Below are positions 19,377 to 28,358 of a stretch of DNA of 64,000 bases, one piece after another. The first letter of the stretch is position 1. Each line of letters starts with the position of its first letter. The notes beneath the pieces were generated by a model. The model was given only the letters and a program-made list of their open reading frames with translations. It was not told where the DNA came from and ran no database searches. The translations under genes and the position numbers were made by a program. The stretch covers positions 10,234,895 to 10,298,894 of the forward strand of contig NC_065428.1 in the NCBI RefSeq assembly GCF_024362695.1. Reading direction: 5' to 3'. Source of the stretch: Pectinophora gossypiella. Lineage: Eukaryota; Arthropoda; Insecta; Lepidoptera; Gelechiidae.

Positions 19377-19572
19377 CATCGTCTCCCTAGCATTGTACCG
19401 TTTGTCACTGAGTCCGCTTACCTATCCTGAAGATTTGACAGGTCAGGTTTCTCACAGAAGCGACTGCCTGTTTGACCTTCCAACCCGCGAAGGGAAAACC
19501 AGCCCAATACAGGTTAGGTCACATACCTCCGAAAAATGAATTTCTCGGGAATGTGTATTTCCTCACGATGCA
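19377..19572 (-). mobile_element. SINE-E, 5'-truncated, with target-site duplication
   Basis: Tail CATCGTCTCCCTAGC at left, GGTTTTCCCTTCGCGGGTTGG on the sense strand (CCAACCCGCGAAGGG here). Flanked by a 17-bp repeat with one mismatch, AAGGCGTCTGNAGGAAT, at 19360..19376 and 19573..19589. The target resembles the edge of MITE Q. Confidence 0.88.
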
Positions 19573-19589
19573 AAGGCGTCTGGAGGAAT

Positions 19590-19875
19590 GAGCACCATAA
19601 TGCACGTAAGTTAACGTTCATTATGCGTTATCTTTCATAAAATTCAATTGACCCCGCTTTGTTCTAAAAGTTGAATCGAGCTTATTACAAGTTTTTATTG
19701 AGTTCGCTCCAATTACAATACATTAACATTTTTCATGGTTTTATTGTAAAGTTAATCATAGTTCCTCCTGACTAGAGCAATTTTATATTTTACCACTAGC
19801 TTTGCTTTTTGAGTCTTTTAAGGATTTTATTTTACTACGGCTTCATTCTTGCGGTTTACCTCATTGTTCCCCGGT
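19590..19875. other. No gene recognised
   Basis: AT-rich. No repeat match. Confidence 0.4.
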
Positions 19876-19886
19876 AGGGTACACCG

Positions 19887-20236
19887 ATCATCATCATCAT
19901 CATCAGCCGTACGACGCCCACTGCTGAGCATAGGCCTCCCCTAAGGATCTCCACGACGATCGGTCCTGCGCTGCCCGCATCCAGCGGCTTCCCGCGACCT
20001 TCACCAGATCGTCGGTCCACCTTGTAGCGGGCCTAACCACTGAGCGTCGTCCGACACGAAGTCGCCACTCCAGAACCTTTCCGCCCCAGCGGCCATCGGT
20101 TCTCCTCGCTATGTGTCCTACCCACTGCCACTTCAGTTTTGCAATTCTCCGAGCTATATCGGTGACTTTAGTTCTCCGATAATTAATGGTAATTGGCCTA
20201 TGCCCAGCAGTGGGCGTCATAAGGCTGATGATGATG
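19887..20236 (-). pseudogene. RTE-K LINE C-terminus with 3' tails at both ends
   Basis: The minus strand is open over the C-terminus of an RTE-type LINE: RIAKLKWQWVGHIARRTDGR, then GGKVLEWRLRVGRRS, RPATRWTDDLVKVAGS and WRSLGEAYAQQWAS. Tail ATG repeats are at the left (CATCATCATCATCAG). At the right, 20193..20236 is the same 3' tail again but in plus orientation (GGCCTATGCCCAGCAGTGGG ... GATGATGATG). An 11-bp near-perfect repeat AGGGTAYACCG flanks the whole (19876..19886, 20237..20247). Best-preserved LINE coding remnant in the window, but lacks the endonuclease and RT domains. Confidence 0.85.
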
Positions 20237-20307
20237 AGGGTATACCGGCAACTCGACAACCTAGTCAGATGAGATACTTTTTACGAAACAGATTGGAGAT
20301 TGAAACC

Positions 20308-20388
20308 TGCAATGTTATTTCGGGAACAGAACCCGGCCCTCAAGATCGTGGGCCCAACGCTTTAACCACTACACCACGTAGGCTGTTT
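20308..20388 (-). mobile_element. tRNA-like SINE head, SINE-A-like variant
   Basis: Sense strand: GTGGTGTAGTGGTTAAAGC ... GGGCCGGGTTCTGTTCCCG. The body after the head does not match SINE-A or SINE-B clearly. Confidence 0.6.
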
Positions 20389-20402
20389 CCCATTTCATAT
20401 TT

Positions 20403-20666
20403 CAGAATCATCATCACCAGCCCATCAACGTCCCCACCGCCGGGGAACGGGCCTTCCCTATGGATGGATAGGGAGATCGGGCCTTAAACCACCACGCGGG
20501 CCCAGTGCGGTGGTTGGTGGTTATTAACGACTGCTAATGAAGTCGGGACCAACGGCTTAACGTACCTTCCGAAGCACGGAGGAGCTCGAGATGAAAACTT
20601 TTTTTTATGGTCACCCATCCTATGACCGGCCTTTGCGAAAGTTGCTTAACTTCAACAATCGCAGAA
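20403..20666 (-). mobile_element. SINE-C, tRNA part truncated
   Basis: ATCATCATCACCAGCCC tail at left, GGCCTTCCCTATGGATGGAT, core, and the 5S-like segment (GGTCACCCATCCTATGACC, GTTGCTTAACTTC). Ends before the GGAGCTCGGTGG head. Confidence 0.85.
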
Positions 20667-20744
20667 TATCCATCACTATTTATCTCTCTTCATGAGTTTG
20701 TATTCATGTTTGGATCAAAGATAAATGACATCACGTGGTTAGGG

Positions 20745-20812
20745 TCAGGGGTAACTGACACCAGGGTTGATGAGGTTGGTAATTCACCTGACAACCCACG
20801 CGAGAGAAGAAG
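20745..20812 (+). mobile_element. SINE-B terminal fragment
   Basis: GACACCAGGGTTGATGAGGT, GGTAATTCACCTGACAACC, AGAAGAAG. Confidence 0.7.
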
Positions 20813-20962
20813 ATCACGTGGTTTCCAAGATTTGTGTCAGGTTAATGGCAATAGGCTTGGGACTATGGCACTTAAACATACCTCGCGTGGTATGGTTGTA
20901 CTAGACACCTCTGCCTACCCCTTCAAGGATATAGGCGTGATGCTGTGTTATATCTACAGAAC
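20813..20962 (+). mobile_element. T retroposon (RTE-type 3' end)
   Basis: ATCACGTGGTTTCCAAGATT, GGTTAATGGCAATAGGCT, ACACCTCTGCCTACCCCTTC, GGATATAGGCGTGATGCTG. Other T copies: 23607, 38170, 39985 and 45176. Confidence 0.7.
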
Positions 20963-21160
20963 AACGACATACAAAACAGGACAGGAGTCCAAACTTGCAA
21001 TGCCGTGCGCGTACCTCAAACAGTTTGGATAGGAACCGACATGTTTATTGTCACCCGTGCCATGGCCGTGGGTGAGCCTAAATAAATGGTAAGTGGTCCG
21101 AAGTTTAGGAGGACGCGGAGACAATATAATTTATAAATACATAAGCCCCAATTCCTGCAG

Positions 21161-21438
21161 ACCCTCGCGACACCAAACACTTCAGGACCCCGATACCGAC
21201 CCCGTCGGTTCCCTCAATCAGCGCTTATCGCTATCGACTCGCTAGGGTCCTTCCTTCTTTCTTTTCATTTTTCCTCTCAGACGACGCCCTGAGCCGAGGT
21301 TCACGCCCAACTGGGCACCTTCAGGCCTGTTGTCTTAAACGTTGTACCGAATGAGAGCCTTCAGCGCTCCATTTGTCCGGCCAAGTAGTTAATGCCATCT
21401 GCGGCAAATCTACAATAAGTCACGTCAAAAAAATAAAG
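21161..21438 (+). mobile_element. G retroposon with target-site duplication
   Basis: Longest G copy. CGCGACACCAAACACTTCAG at the 5' end, GCCGAGGTTCACGCCCAACT, TAATGCCATCTGCGGCAAAT, A-rich end. Direct repeats ATTCCTGCAG at 21151..21160 and 21439..21448 show target-primed insertion. Confidence 0.88.
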
Positions 21439-21504
21439 ATTCCTGCAGTCAACTGTTAATTTTAGAATGAAAGAATGACCCGGGCAATTAAAATAGGCAT
21501 TATA

Positions 21505-21632
21505 ATGCAATCCGTTTGACGTGTGCTGGCCAATATAAAACTTTGGAAGGGTTTTTTAAATGTTTGCCTCAAATCGACACGTGTTCCATAAATTTCCGCC
21601 TGCCGATAACCCGTCCCTAACGTAACGTGTGG
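21505..21632. mobile_element. MITE Q interior and one arm
   Basis: GCAATCCGTTTGACGTG, CACGTGTTCCATAAATTT and AACCCGTCCCT match the centre and inner arm of the Q element at 12911, reverse orientation. Confidence 0.6.
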
Positions 21633-21876
21633 GTTGTGACGTGGAGTACCAACCTCATCAACCCTGGTGTCAGGGTTACTATTGAGCCGCCAAAGGCCCC
21701 TGACATGGCTCATGTAAAGACTACTTACTTACATCAGTAAGCAGTAACCAGAATCAACGGCTTAACGTGCCTTATGAAGGACGGATCATCTTACTTTCGA
21801 ACAATCTGGTGATCAGCCAGTAATGTCCTAACCAAACTAGGGACCACAAAGTTATTTTTGTGATATGTCTCCATCA
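21633..21876 (-). mobile_element. SINE-B, head missing
   Basis: CGTGTGGGTTGTGACGTGG at left through CTTAACGTGCCTTATGAAGG to GTTATTTTTGTGATATGTC. The tRNA head may resume after the H element at 22085..22130 (CCGGGACCTCCGGATTGTAA). Confidence 0.8.
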
Positions 21877-22064
21877 AACCCAAATTCAAAAATATCTTTA
21901 TTAAGTAGGTAACATAGCTACACTTTGAATCGTCAATTTGTACATAACGAACGTCTTATCCGCCTAAAACTGCTGCAGCTTCTCACAACCGGTATAGCCG
22001 GGGAAAAGAAGTTGCAAGAAAAACCTCGGCACAGGGCCCTAGACGTTCTTTAAAAAAAATAAAC
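21877..22064 (-). mobile_element. LINE 3' end, family H
   Basis: CCAAATTCAAAAATATCTTT, GTAGGTAACATAGCTACAC, GGGGAAAAGAAGTTGCAAG, CCCTAGACGTTCTTT. Probably inserted into the SINE-B on its left, since head-like sequence follows it. Confidence 0.8.
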
Positions 22065-22544
22065 AAAATATTGTTATAAATTTATTCGAGAATCGAAGCC
22101 GGGACCTCCGGATTGTAAGACTCTACTCCACGCCACTATCTCTTCACTCAAACCACCCTCTATTAGAGAACCTAAATAAATACCCATTTTGAATACCGGC
22201 GTCGGTTTTTTGTCGTCTATCCGAGGTCCCATATTATGTGTGCTCCTATTGGTCCCTCCAGGGAAGGAAAATATCTTAATGGGTGTTATTGTGGGGTCCA
22301 CGACCCACGTTTAAGTGCGCCGACGTGGTATGGTTGAGAATTCCTCTCGCCTTTATCCGGGATGCATTTTTAGTAGGTTTTTGGGGTTAAATAAATATCC
22401 GTTGGCATTTAGGGAAAGTGATGTGAATAGATATACATACTATAAGACAGAAATATTATATTTCAATATAGATAACATTTTACTATAGCTTCAATGCGCG
22501 GTCGAGTTAGATCCGTCAAAGTACGCCAGTGTTGTGACGTTCAT
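22065..22544. other. SINE-head-like patch, otherwise unassigned
   Basis: 22085..22135 resembles a SINE-B head on the minus strand but box A is unclear. The rest has no match. Confidence 0.4.
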
Positions 22545-22802
22545 TGGAATATGGAATGCTCGACTGCGGGTTGGTGGAGGTGTTTTCACGGCTAACAGCC
22601 AGGACCAGCTTAAACGTGCCCTCCGAAGCACGGAATCATCTTACTTTTTCAGACTATCAAGTGATTTGAGCTTGAAAAGACCTTACCAAACCAAAGACAT
22701 TCTCACATAGTGATGTCGACAATATCACCATCGGGAATCGAACCCGGATCTCCAGATCGTGAGCGTAGCGGTCGAACCGCTAGACCGCGGAGGCTGTTCA
22801 AC
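22545..22802 (-). mobile_element. SINE-A, 3'-truncated
   Basis: Head at right (CTAGCGGTTCGACCGC... box B GGTTCGATTCCC), core, TCCACCAACCCGCAG equivalent at left. Lacks the distal tail. Confidence 0.82.
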
Positions 22803-23535
22803 AATTAAAATATTATACGTCAAAAAAAAAAAACAAAAAAAATAAGCCACAAAAGTGTGACCTAGGCTTTAATTCCCCTATGAAATGTATGAAAACAAGG
22901 CTAAAATATGGGCGTATTCTTGATTGCGTTTAAGAAACCTCAGACATTCCAAACCCATCAAACATTAGTATTAAATGTAAACTTCAACATGATACCTTCA
23001 CGCTTTCTTGAGAAAAAGGGTCTTGACAGACTGATGGACGTAAAGTCACGATTGCCAATATGTATTATACACTTTGAAACCATGTACCGTTATTTTTTTT
23101 GACTAATGAAACCGTAAGTCTCATTAAATCTCAAATACAATAGCGGGACAGGGTTCCAAAGTGGGTATTATAATATTGCTCTGTACAAGAAAGCGATCCG
23201 TTTTTTCTTTCTGAAGTTAAGAACCTTAAAAACCAAAATCCTTCACGAAGAAGTTTCCAAATACAAAAGTGAGACATAAGGCATTGTTTACAACAAAATA
23301 TTGTAGTGCAATATTGGATATATTGCAACTGTGTAGCATAGCAGATATGGGCAAATATTCTTCGCAACGAGAATATTACTGTTTGCTTTATGATGCTCTG
23401 TTTATATCTGGAGGCTGTTCCACTGTTTGTTTATGCTTCGTTTGTGTTACGAGTGTACTCGCAAGCTTGTAAAGCCGAATGTTTTAATCAGATTTTTTTA
23501 CCAGATCATATTTTACAATTGTTGATTTGTTTATC
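22803..23535. other. No gene recognised, possibly single copy
   Basis: A long A-run at 22820, then 22900..23470 without repeat match. Short open frames on both strands show no domain. Confidence 0.45.
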
Positions 23536-23606
23536 ACGTGCTCAGAGGTGAAGGAAAACTTCGTGAAGAAATTTATAATCCACATCACAACTTGCACGAT
23601 AAAAGA
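23536..23606 (+). mobile_element. Fused fragments of SINE-E and SINE-B
   Basis: CACGTGCTCAGAGGTGAAGG (SINE-E) joins at ~23571 to AATCCACATCACAACTTGC (SINE-B end). Confidence 0.55.
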
Positions 23607-23856
23607 TGTCGTGGTTTTCAAGATTTTTTATGCCCGGTTAATGGCAATAGGCTCACCTTTCATTATAAAATAAATAAAATTAAATAATTTCTGTAAATAC
23701 AAGCAGATAGTCGTGGATAGGACTTCCCAGTAAGTAATCAAGATACTTGTGTTGGGAATTATGGATTTATGGAAGTTAAACATAGCTGGCTAGGCACTCC
23801 TCGCTGGTATACTTTACACATCTGTCTACCCCTTCGGGGATATAGGTGTGATGTTA
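23607..23856 (+). mobile_element. T retroposon interrupted by ~105 bp
   Basis: Left part TCGTGGTTTTCAAGATTT and GGTTAATGGCAATAGGCTC. Right part from ~23764 with TTAAACATAGCTGGCTAGGC and TCTGTCTACCCCTTCGGGGA. The insert 23658..23763 is AT-rich and unidentified. Confidence 0.6.
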
Positions 23857-23976
23857 CCTCCACCAACCCGCATTGGAGCAGCGTGGTGGAGTATGTATAT
23901 ACCATATACCCCCTCCGGTTGATTGAGGGGAGGCCTGTGGCCAGCAATGGGACGTATATAGGCTGTTTATGTTACG
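23857..23976 (+). mobile_element. SINE-A, 3' third
   Basis: TCCACCAACCCGCATTGGAG, GGTGGAGTATGTATATACCA (small insertion), GATTGAGGGGAGGCCTGTGG, GGGACGTATATAGGCTG. Confidence 0.82.
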
Positions 23977-24149
23977 TGTTATGTTATCAGAGAGGGTCGC
24001 TTCAGTATCCACACCCTCTGCTGATATGCCAGTCGTGCGGACGCTGTTGCCACTCTCGTAAAGGACTTTTCAGCCATAGAAGACGTTGCCATAGAAACGC
24101 TGTATAAATCATCAGATCAAGATGACGGCCTATGATGACGTCATTTTTT

Positions 24150-24376
24150 TTGCTCTTGGCCCCAGACTTGCCCGAAGGCATTGATGAGGCCTAAGATGGA
24201 GCGAACTCGCCCAAAAGGTGCCTGTCTACTCTGGCCTTGAAAGCACCCGGGTTATATGCATTCGGAAATACAGAAGACGGCAGAGAATTACACTCCTTAG
24301 CAGTGCGCATAAAGAAGGACGATGCGAAGCGCTTTGTGCAAATAGTTGGGATATCCACCAAATAGGGATGAAAATA
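24150..24376 (-). pseudogene. LINE protein C-terminus, family W
   Basis: On the minus strand FSAVFPNAYNPGAFKARVDR and HLLGEFAPS-like sequence, then SMPSGKSGAK. GCGCATAAAGAAGGACGATG at the right extends the match into RTAKEW-type coding. A relic of a CR1/Jockey-type LINE with frame damage. Confidence 0.7.
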
Positions 24377-24479
24377 TAGAAATAAACATCATAAATAAAT
24401 AAATAAAAAAATAAATAAATCATAATGTACCACCCATGCTGCGAAGTTACCAACCCACAGCTTATTGTAAACATATGGT

Positions 24480-24801
24480 TCTTCTTCTATTGTGTGGATT
24501 GTGAGGTGAATTACCAACCTCATCAACCCTGGTGTCAGGGTTATTATTGAGCCGCCAAAGGCGCCTGACATGGCACATGTAACGACTTCTTACTTACATC
24601 AGTAAGTAGTAACCGGGACCAACAGCTTGACGTGCCTTCCGAAGCACGGAACATCTTACTTTTTGGACAATCAGGTGATCAGCCTGTAATGTTCTAATCG
24701 AACTAGGAATCACAAAGTGATTTTTGTGATTTGTCCCCACCGGGATTCGAACCCGGGGAGATTGTGAGCACAACGCTCAACCACTGGACCACAGAGGCCG
24801 A
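24480..24801 (-). mobile_element. SINE-B, full length
   Basis: All landmarks from TTCTTCTTCTATTGTGTGG to the head at the right (CCACTGGACCACAGAGGCC). A short deletion just after box B removes a few head bases (CCCGGGGAGATTGTGAGC). Confidence 0.9.
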
Positions 24802-25026
24802 ACATATTATGGTAAAGCGACCTTTTGTTAGAAGATTTACATTTAGTAGCACTTTTCGAAACACTATATTATGATTTTCGTAAAAATCTTTTAACATCAG
24901 AAAATTGTATTTGTTAACGGTAGCCAAAGCAATAATTATTACTTTCCTTTGAATTCAAAATCAGGAGAAACAAAGACAATAAACTAAATCCCCTTGGCTC
25001 CCATTGTCCGTTCACCCATTCAGAAA
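24802..25026. other. No gene recognised
   Basis: AT-rich spacer. Confidence 0.4.
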
Positions 25027-25070
25027 ATACCGGTACAGATAGGAAATACCGGTACGGGAATACCGGTAAC
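25027..25070. repeat. ACCGGT-rich patch
   Basis: ACCGGT at 25029, 25048 and 25062, each preceded by AAT. Similar patches lie at 29336, 31456, 35407 and 36737. Confidence 0.5.
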
Positions 25071-25235
25071 GGTTCGATGCGAAATAATACTCGACGTACA
25101 ATAACAGAAGCGAAACAAAGAGAAATCCCTATCGAGACCGAAATATTTCTATGTACTCAATACTCAATTATGTCTGTGAACTATGGAATTCGTTTTTCAA
25201 ATAATTGTGAGAAAAAAACCCTACATCAGCATTGA

Positions 25236-25440
25236 CGGCCTCCGCGGTCCAGTGGTTTAGCGTTGGGCTCACGATCCGGAGGTCCCGGGTTCGAATCCCG
25301 ATGGGGACATATCACAAAAATCACTTTGTGATCCCAAGTTTGGTTAGGATATTACAGGCTGATCACCTGATTGTCGAAAAAGTAATATGATACATTCTTC
25401 GGAAGGCACGTTAAGCCGTTGGTCCCGGTTACTACATACT
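25236..25440 (+). mobile_element. SINE-B, 3'-truncated
   Basis: GGCCTCCGCGGTCCAGTGG, box B GGTTCGAATCCC, core, ending at TTACTACATACTGA. It is followed by GACAATCAGGTGATTGTC, a small palindrome at 25440..25457 derived from the SINE's own CAATCAGGTGAT segment. Confidence 0.88.
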
Positions 25441-25867
25441 GACAATCAGGTGATTGTCACCTGGTTGATAATTTATAATGTTCTTTAATGGCGTGCGTGA
25501 GGCCGAAGCTAACACGTTGGCTAATTTCCAACTAGTCAAATCAGTTACTTTTTACTAAACGTCAAAACACGAAATTACTATGGAATTTGTATGAAAATGC
25601 ACACTGTGACGTCATGGTAAAACGCGATAAAATGTCGGACTTATTATTAAGTTTCCTTCATTAAAATTCATAATTAAGTTCAATAGTCAAAAGAAAAGGT
25701 TTTTCGTTAGTTTTAGATCTGTCTTTATTTATTAATCTGAATTTCATAATTTGTCTTGAAACTTGTACAAATGTGGTGTGACAAGTTATTAATAGTTTTA
25801 TAATAGTTATCATTATTTATATGTCATTTCCATATCTCGAGACTATTATTATTATACTTAGTTTTAG
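25441..25867. other. No gene recognised
   Basis: AT-rich. No repeat match beyond the small palindrome at its start. Confidence 0.4.
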
Positions 25868-26032
25868 TTGGGGGCGATAGGCTGATCCCTTATCACCATA
25901 AGGTTCATCATATCCATCTTAGGACTTCGTATCAACAGTGGCTGCAAGTTGTCTTTGATTACTTGTGGCTCTGCCCACCCCATTTGGGATTACGGGCGTG
26001 AGTTTATGTATGTATGTATGTATGTATGTAGT
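25868..26032 (+). mobile_element. I retroposon (RTE-type 3' end)
   Basis: GATAGGCTGATCCCTTATCA, GTATCAACAGTGGCTGCAAG, TGGCTCTGCCCACCCCATTT, GATTACGGGCGTGAGTTTAT and a TATG run (26009..26030). Seven other partial copies are in the window. Confidence 0.75.
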
Positions 26033-26304
26033 TTTAATAATAGAGTTTCACGTGAACGAATTCGCGAGAAACAGCTTGTTAAACATAATACTTATAGCTA
26101 ACTATAAGCTTGAGGGTAAGCTAGATAAGCCGGATCGTAAAATTAAACCAGCAAGGCTTGGCTTAAAATCGTTATGTGTATGAGTCCCAGGGGTAAAGTT
26201 GCTTTACATATAAAATCAGTTTAGTACCAACAATATAGAAGAACATACTCGTACAATTTGATATTGTATGAAGTGGGGGGAAATACCAATAGCAAAACAA
26301 GCTT

Positions 26305-26672
26305 TCCATAATCATCATCATCAATTTAAGAGCCACGCCCTTGTCGGTGTAGCATTTTCCATTCCAGTCTATCAAAGGCCGATTCCTTGACTTCCCTATA
26401 AGACACGACGTTAACCTTTTCTTTAATCTGTTCCATGTAAGCTCTTCTTGGTCTTTCCCTTCCTCTCTTTCCTTCTAGCTTTCCTTCTATGATTTTAATG
26501 AATTCGTCGTGTCTTATTAGGTGTCCAATCATCTTGCCTCTTCTGTCCTCAATAATTCTCAGTATTTGTCTCTTTTCCCTTACTCTCACTAGCACTTCCT
26601 CATTTGTAACCCTTTCTGTCCAACTTATTCTTTCCATCCTCCTCCAACACCACATTTCGAAGGCCTCGAGTC
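26305..26672 (-). pseudogene. RTE-1 LINE C-terminus, 3' part of an inverted insertion
   Basis: C-terminal end of an RTE-type non-LTR retrotransposon protein, open on the minus strand from 26655 to 26326: MWCWRRMERISWTERVTNEE, then RQILRIIEDRRGKMIGHLIR, EGKRGRERPRRAYMEQIKEK and FDRLEWKMLH. GHLIR and GRERPRR are family hallmarks. The tail GAGCGTGGCTCTTAAATTGA plus ATG repeats is at the left. Lacks endonuclease and RT domains. The adjoining upstream part of the same protein is present but in the opposite orientation (next entry). Other copies: 33826, 52403 and 53427. Confidence 0.88.
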
Positions 26673-26675
26673 CAT

Positions 26676-26817
26676 AATAAAGGGTGCATATTCAAGGCTA
26701 AGATTGCAATCAGAAAAAGATGTGTCAAAATCTTCGTATGGAGTATAGCCCTCTATGGATGTGAAACTTGGACACTGGCACAGAAGGACAGAGAGAGACT
26801 CGAGGCCTTTGAAATGT
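26676..26817 (+). pseudogene. RTE-1 LINE, inverted 5' part of the same insertion
   Basis: Plus-strand reading gives KIFVWSIALYGCETWTLAQK then DRERLEAFEMC. This is exactly the segment that should precede LEAFEMWCWRRM on the minus strand at 26672. The two pieces meet head to head near 26673 and share LEAFEM, the pattern left by twin priming. Confidence 0.85.
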
Positions 26818-27000
26818 GTGAGGAAACCCACATTCCCGATAAATGCATTTTCGGAGGTATGTGACCTAACCTGTATTGGGCCGGTTTTTCCTTTGCGTGT
26901 TGGACAGGCAGTTACTTCTGTAAAAAACGGGATCTGTCTAATTTTCAGGTTAGGTTAGCGGACCCAGTGAAAAACGGGAAAACGGGATAATGCTTGGGAG
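26817..27000 (+). mobile_element. SINE-E, headless
   Basis: TGTGAGGAAACCCACATTCC through CCTAACCTGTATTGGGCC to GGGATAATGCTTGGGAG. Joined directly to the inverted RTE-1 piece at TGTGTGAGG. Confidence 0.8.
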
Positions 27001-27002
27001 AA

Positions 27003-27165
27003 GAATTCATCTTGCGATGGATGTACTTTTGACTATCCCAATTGGAATTATGGTCAGCATCCATGGCTCAGTGGTTGAGCGTTAAATCCTACAAAAATCA
27101 TTAGTTTCGATAGTAAATAAGATAATCTGTGTTTCGGAAGGCACGTTATGTCCTGGCATTAATTA
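27003..27165 (+). mobile_element. SINE-L tail fragment then internally deleted SINE-B
   Basis: 27003..27050 is SINE-L tail (TTCATCTTGCGATGGATGTA). 27060..27165 starts like a SINE-B head (GGCTCAGTGGTTGAGCGTTA), lacks box B, and resumes at AAAAATCATTAGTTTCG and TTTCGGAAGGCACGTTA. Confidence 0.55.
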
Positions 27166-27541
27166 TGCCAAGCGTAAGTAACTAATTATACCAGTATTTT
27201 GGCCAGGTTGGTCGTAATTTAAAATACAAAATGGCTTCCATACTTTAATGGAGGTCGTAAAACTTCATCTTAGAAATTCATGCGGTTATTAAGTACACTT
27301 TTAATGCGTTAATTATTAATTTAGAGTGTCACTTAAGAGAACTTGTAGCTTATGTCATACACAACCAGCCTGTATACAACACTTTCAAGGAATAGAAGAA
27401 AAAGGTTGGAAGGGCCAAGTGAGCGCTAAACGCGCGCCATACAATTCAATTATGAGCAAATAGTTCATACATCAACTTGTTAGTGGGCTCTGTTTTCCGC
27501 ATTTAGACTCTACAATGGCCCATTATGCGTGTAATTGTTGA
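27166..27541. other. Unassigned, includes probable 3' region of the next element
   Basis: 27380..27541 lies just downstream (minus strand) of the RNase H remnant and may be its untranslated region. 27166..27380 shows nothing. Confidence 0.4.
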
Positions 27542-27805
27542 CTACGTAAGCCAACCTATCTCCATCCAGAAGCTCAGAAGCCTCCTTGGGTTTTCACAGG
27601 CTTCACGGAGCGACCCCATTCCTTTGAGGATTTTTACCCGTTATGCTGACACTCCCGTGCATTCCAGGATTATTTGGGGGGCAGTTTCTTCTGCGTCCAG
27701 ACAGCCTCTGCAAAGTGGGCTGTCCGTTATCCCTAAGTTAAATAGGTGCTTGTTGAGTGGGCAGTGACCCGTTATACTGCCCACTATCAACTTTGCAAAT
27801 ATTAT
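27542..27805 (-). pseudogene. LINE RNase H / C-terminal zinc-finger remnant (R1-like)
   Basis: Minus-strand translation from ~27805: LIVGSITGHCPLNKHLFNLG, then ITDSPLCRGCLDAEETA, PQIILECTGVSA, an in-frame TAA, then RVKILKGMGSLREACENPRR and LLSFWMEIGWLT before TAG. TGH.PLN..L is the end of the RNase H domain. CxxC...H/Q...C is the terminal zinc-knuckle-like motif of R1/I-clade LINEs (here the expected His reads Gln). Single stop, otherwise open over ~85 codons. Only one copy in the window. Confidence 0.8.
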
Positions 27806-28103
27806 TTTTATCAGACTTATATTAAAAGGTCGTCTTGTGCATTACAACCTGCTCAGCAAAAAACAAAATAGCAAGTATTATGCAAGGAGATCCCTTCTTA
27901 TTGCAGGAAAGCTAAAAACCTTAGTATGTTTTGCTATTTATCAAAAAAATGCCTTTGTATGCAATACACTACTAAAAGGAACGATAAAATTGCAGCCTAT
28001 CACATAAAATATACATCGCTGGTAAAGTGTCTATGGAATTTGTGAGAAGCTGCTGCTTCGCTACGAGCGATTTGCAGAGTAGTAGTCATATTTTACTACA
28101 TAC
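27806..28103. other. No gene recognised
   Basis: Mixed sequence, GAGAAGCTGCTGCTTCGCTA near 28043. No match. Confidence 0.35.
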
Positions 28104-28197
28104 ATATATAAACTCATGCCCGTAATCTCTAATGGGGTGGGCAGAGCCACAAGTAATCAAAGACAACTTGCAGCCACTGTTGATACGATGTTCATCT
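28104..28197 (-). mobile_element. I retroposon, 3' end
   Basis: ATAAACTCATGCCCGTAATC, GGGGTGGGCAGAGCCACAAG, CAACTTGCAGCCACTGTTGA. Confidence 0.78.
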
Positions 28198-28358
28198 TTT
28201 ACTGCTGAGGGTTTATTTCAATAAACATAACATAAGCTCCCGTCTTTATTTTATTTATTTATTTATTTAAAGGTACACAAAACATGTATCAATCACGGCA
28301 TGAGAAAATAAAAGGTTACAGATGTGGGAAATAACTAGATTGAAACCCAAAACATGTA

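Noticed and set aside
20113..20487. Plus-strand 124-codon open frame
   Set aside because: Antisense of the RTE-K coding remnant joined to SINE sequence.
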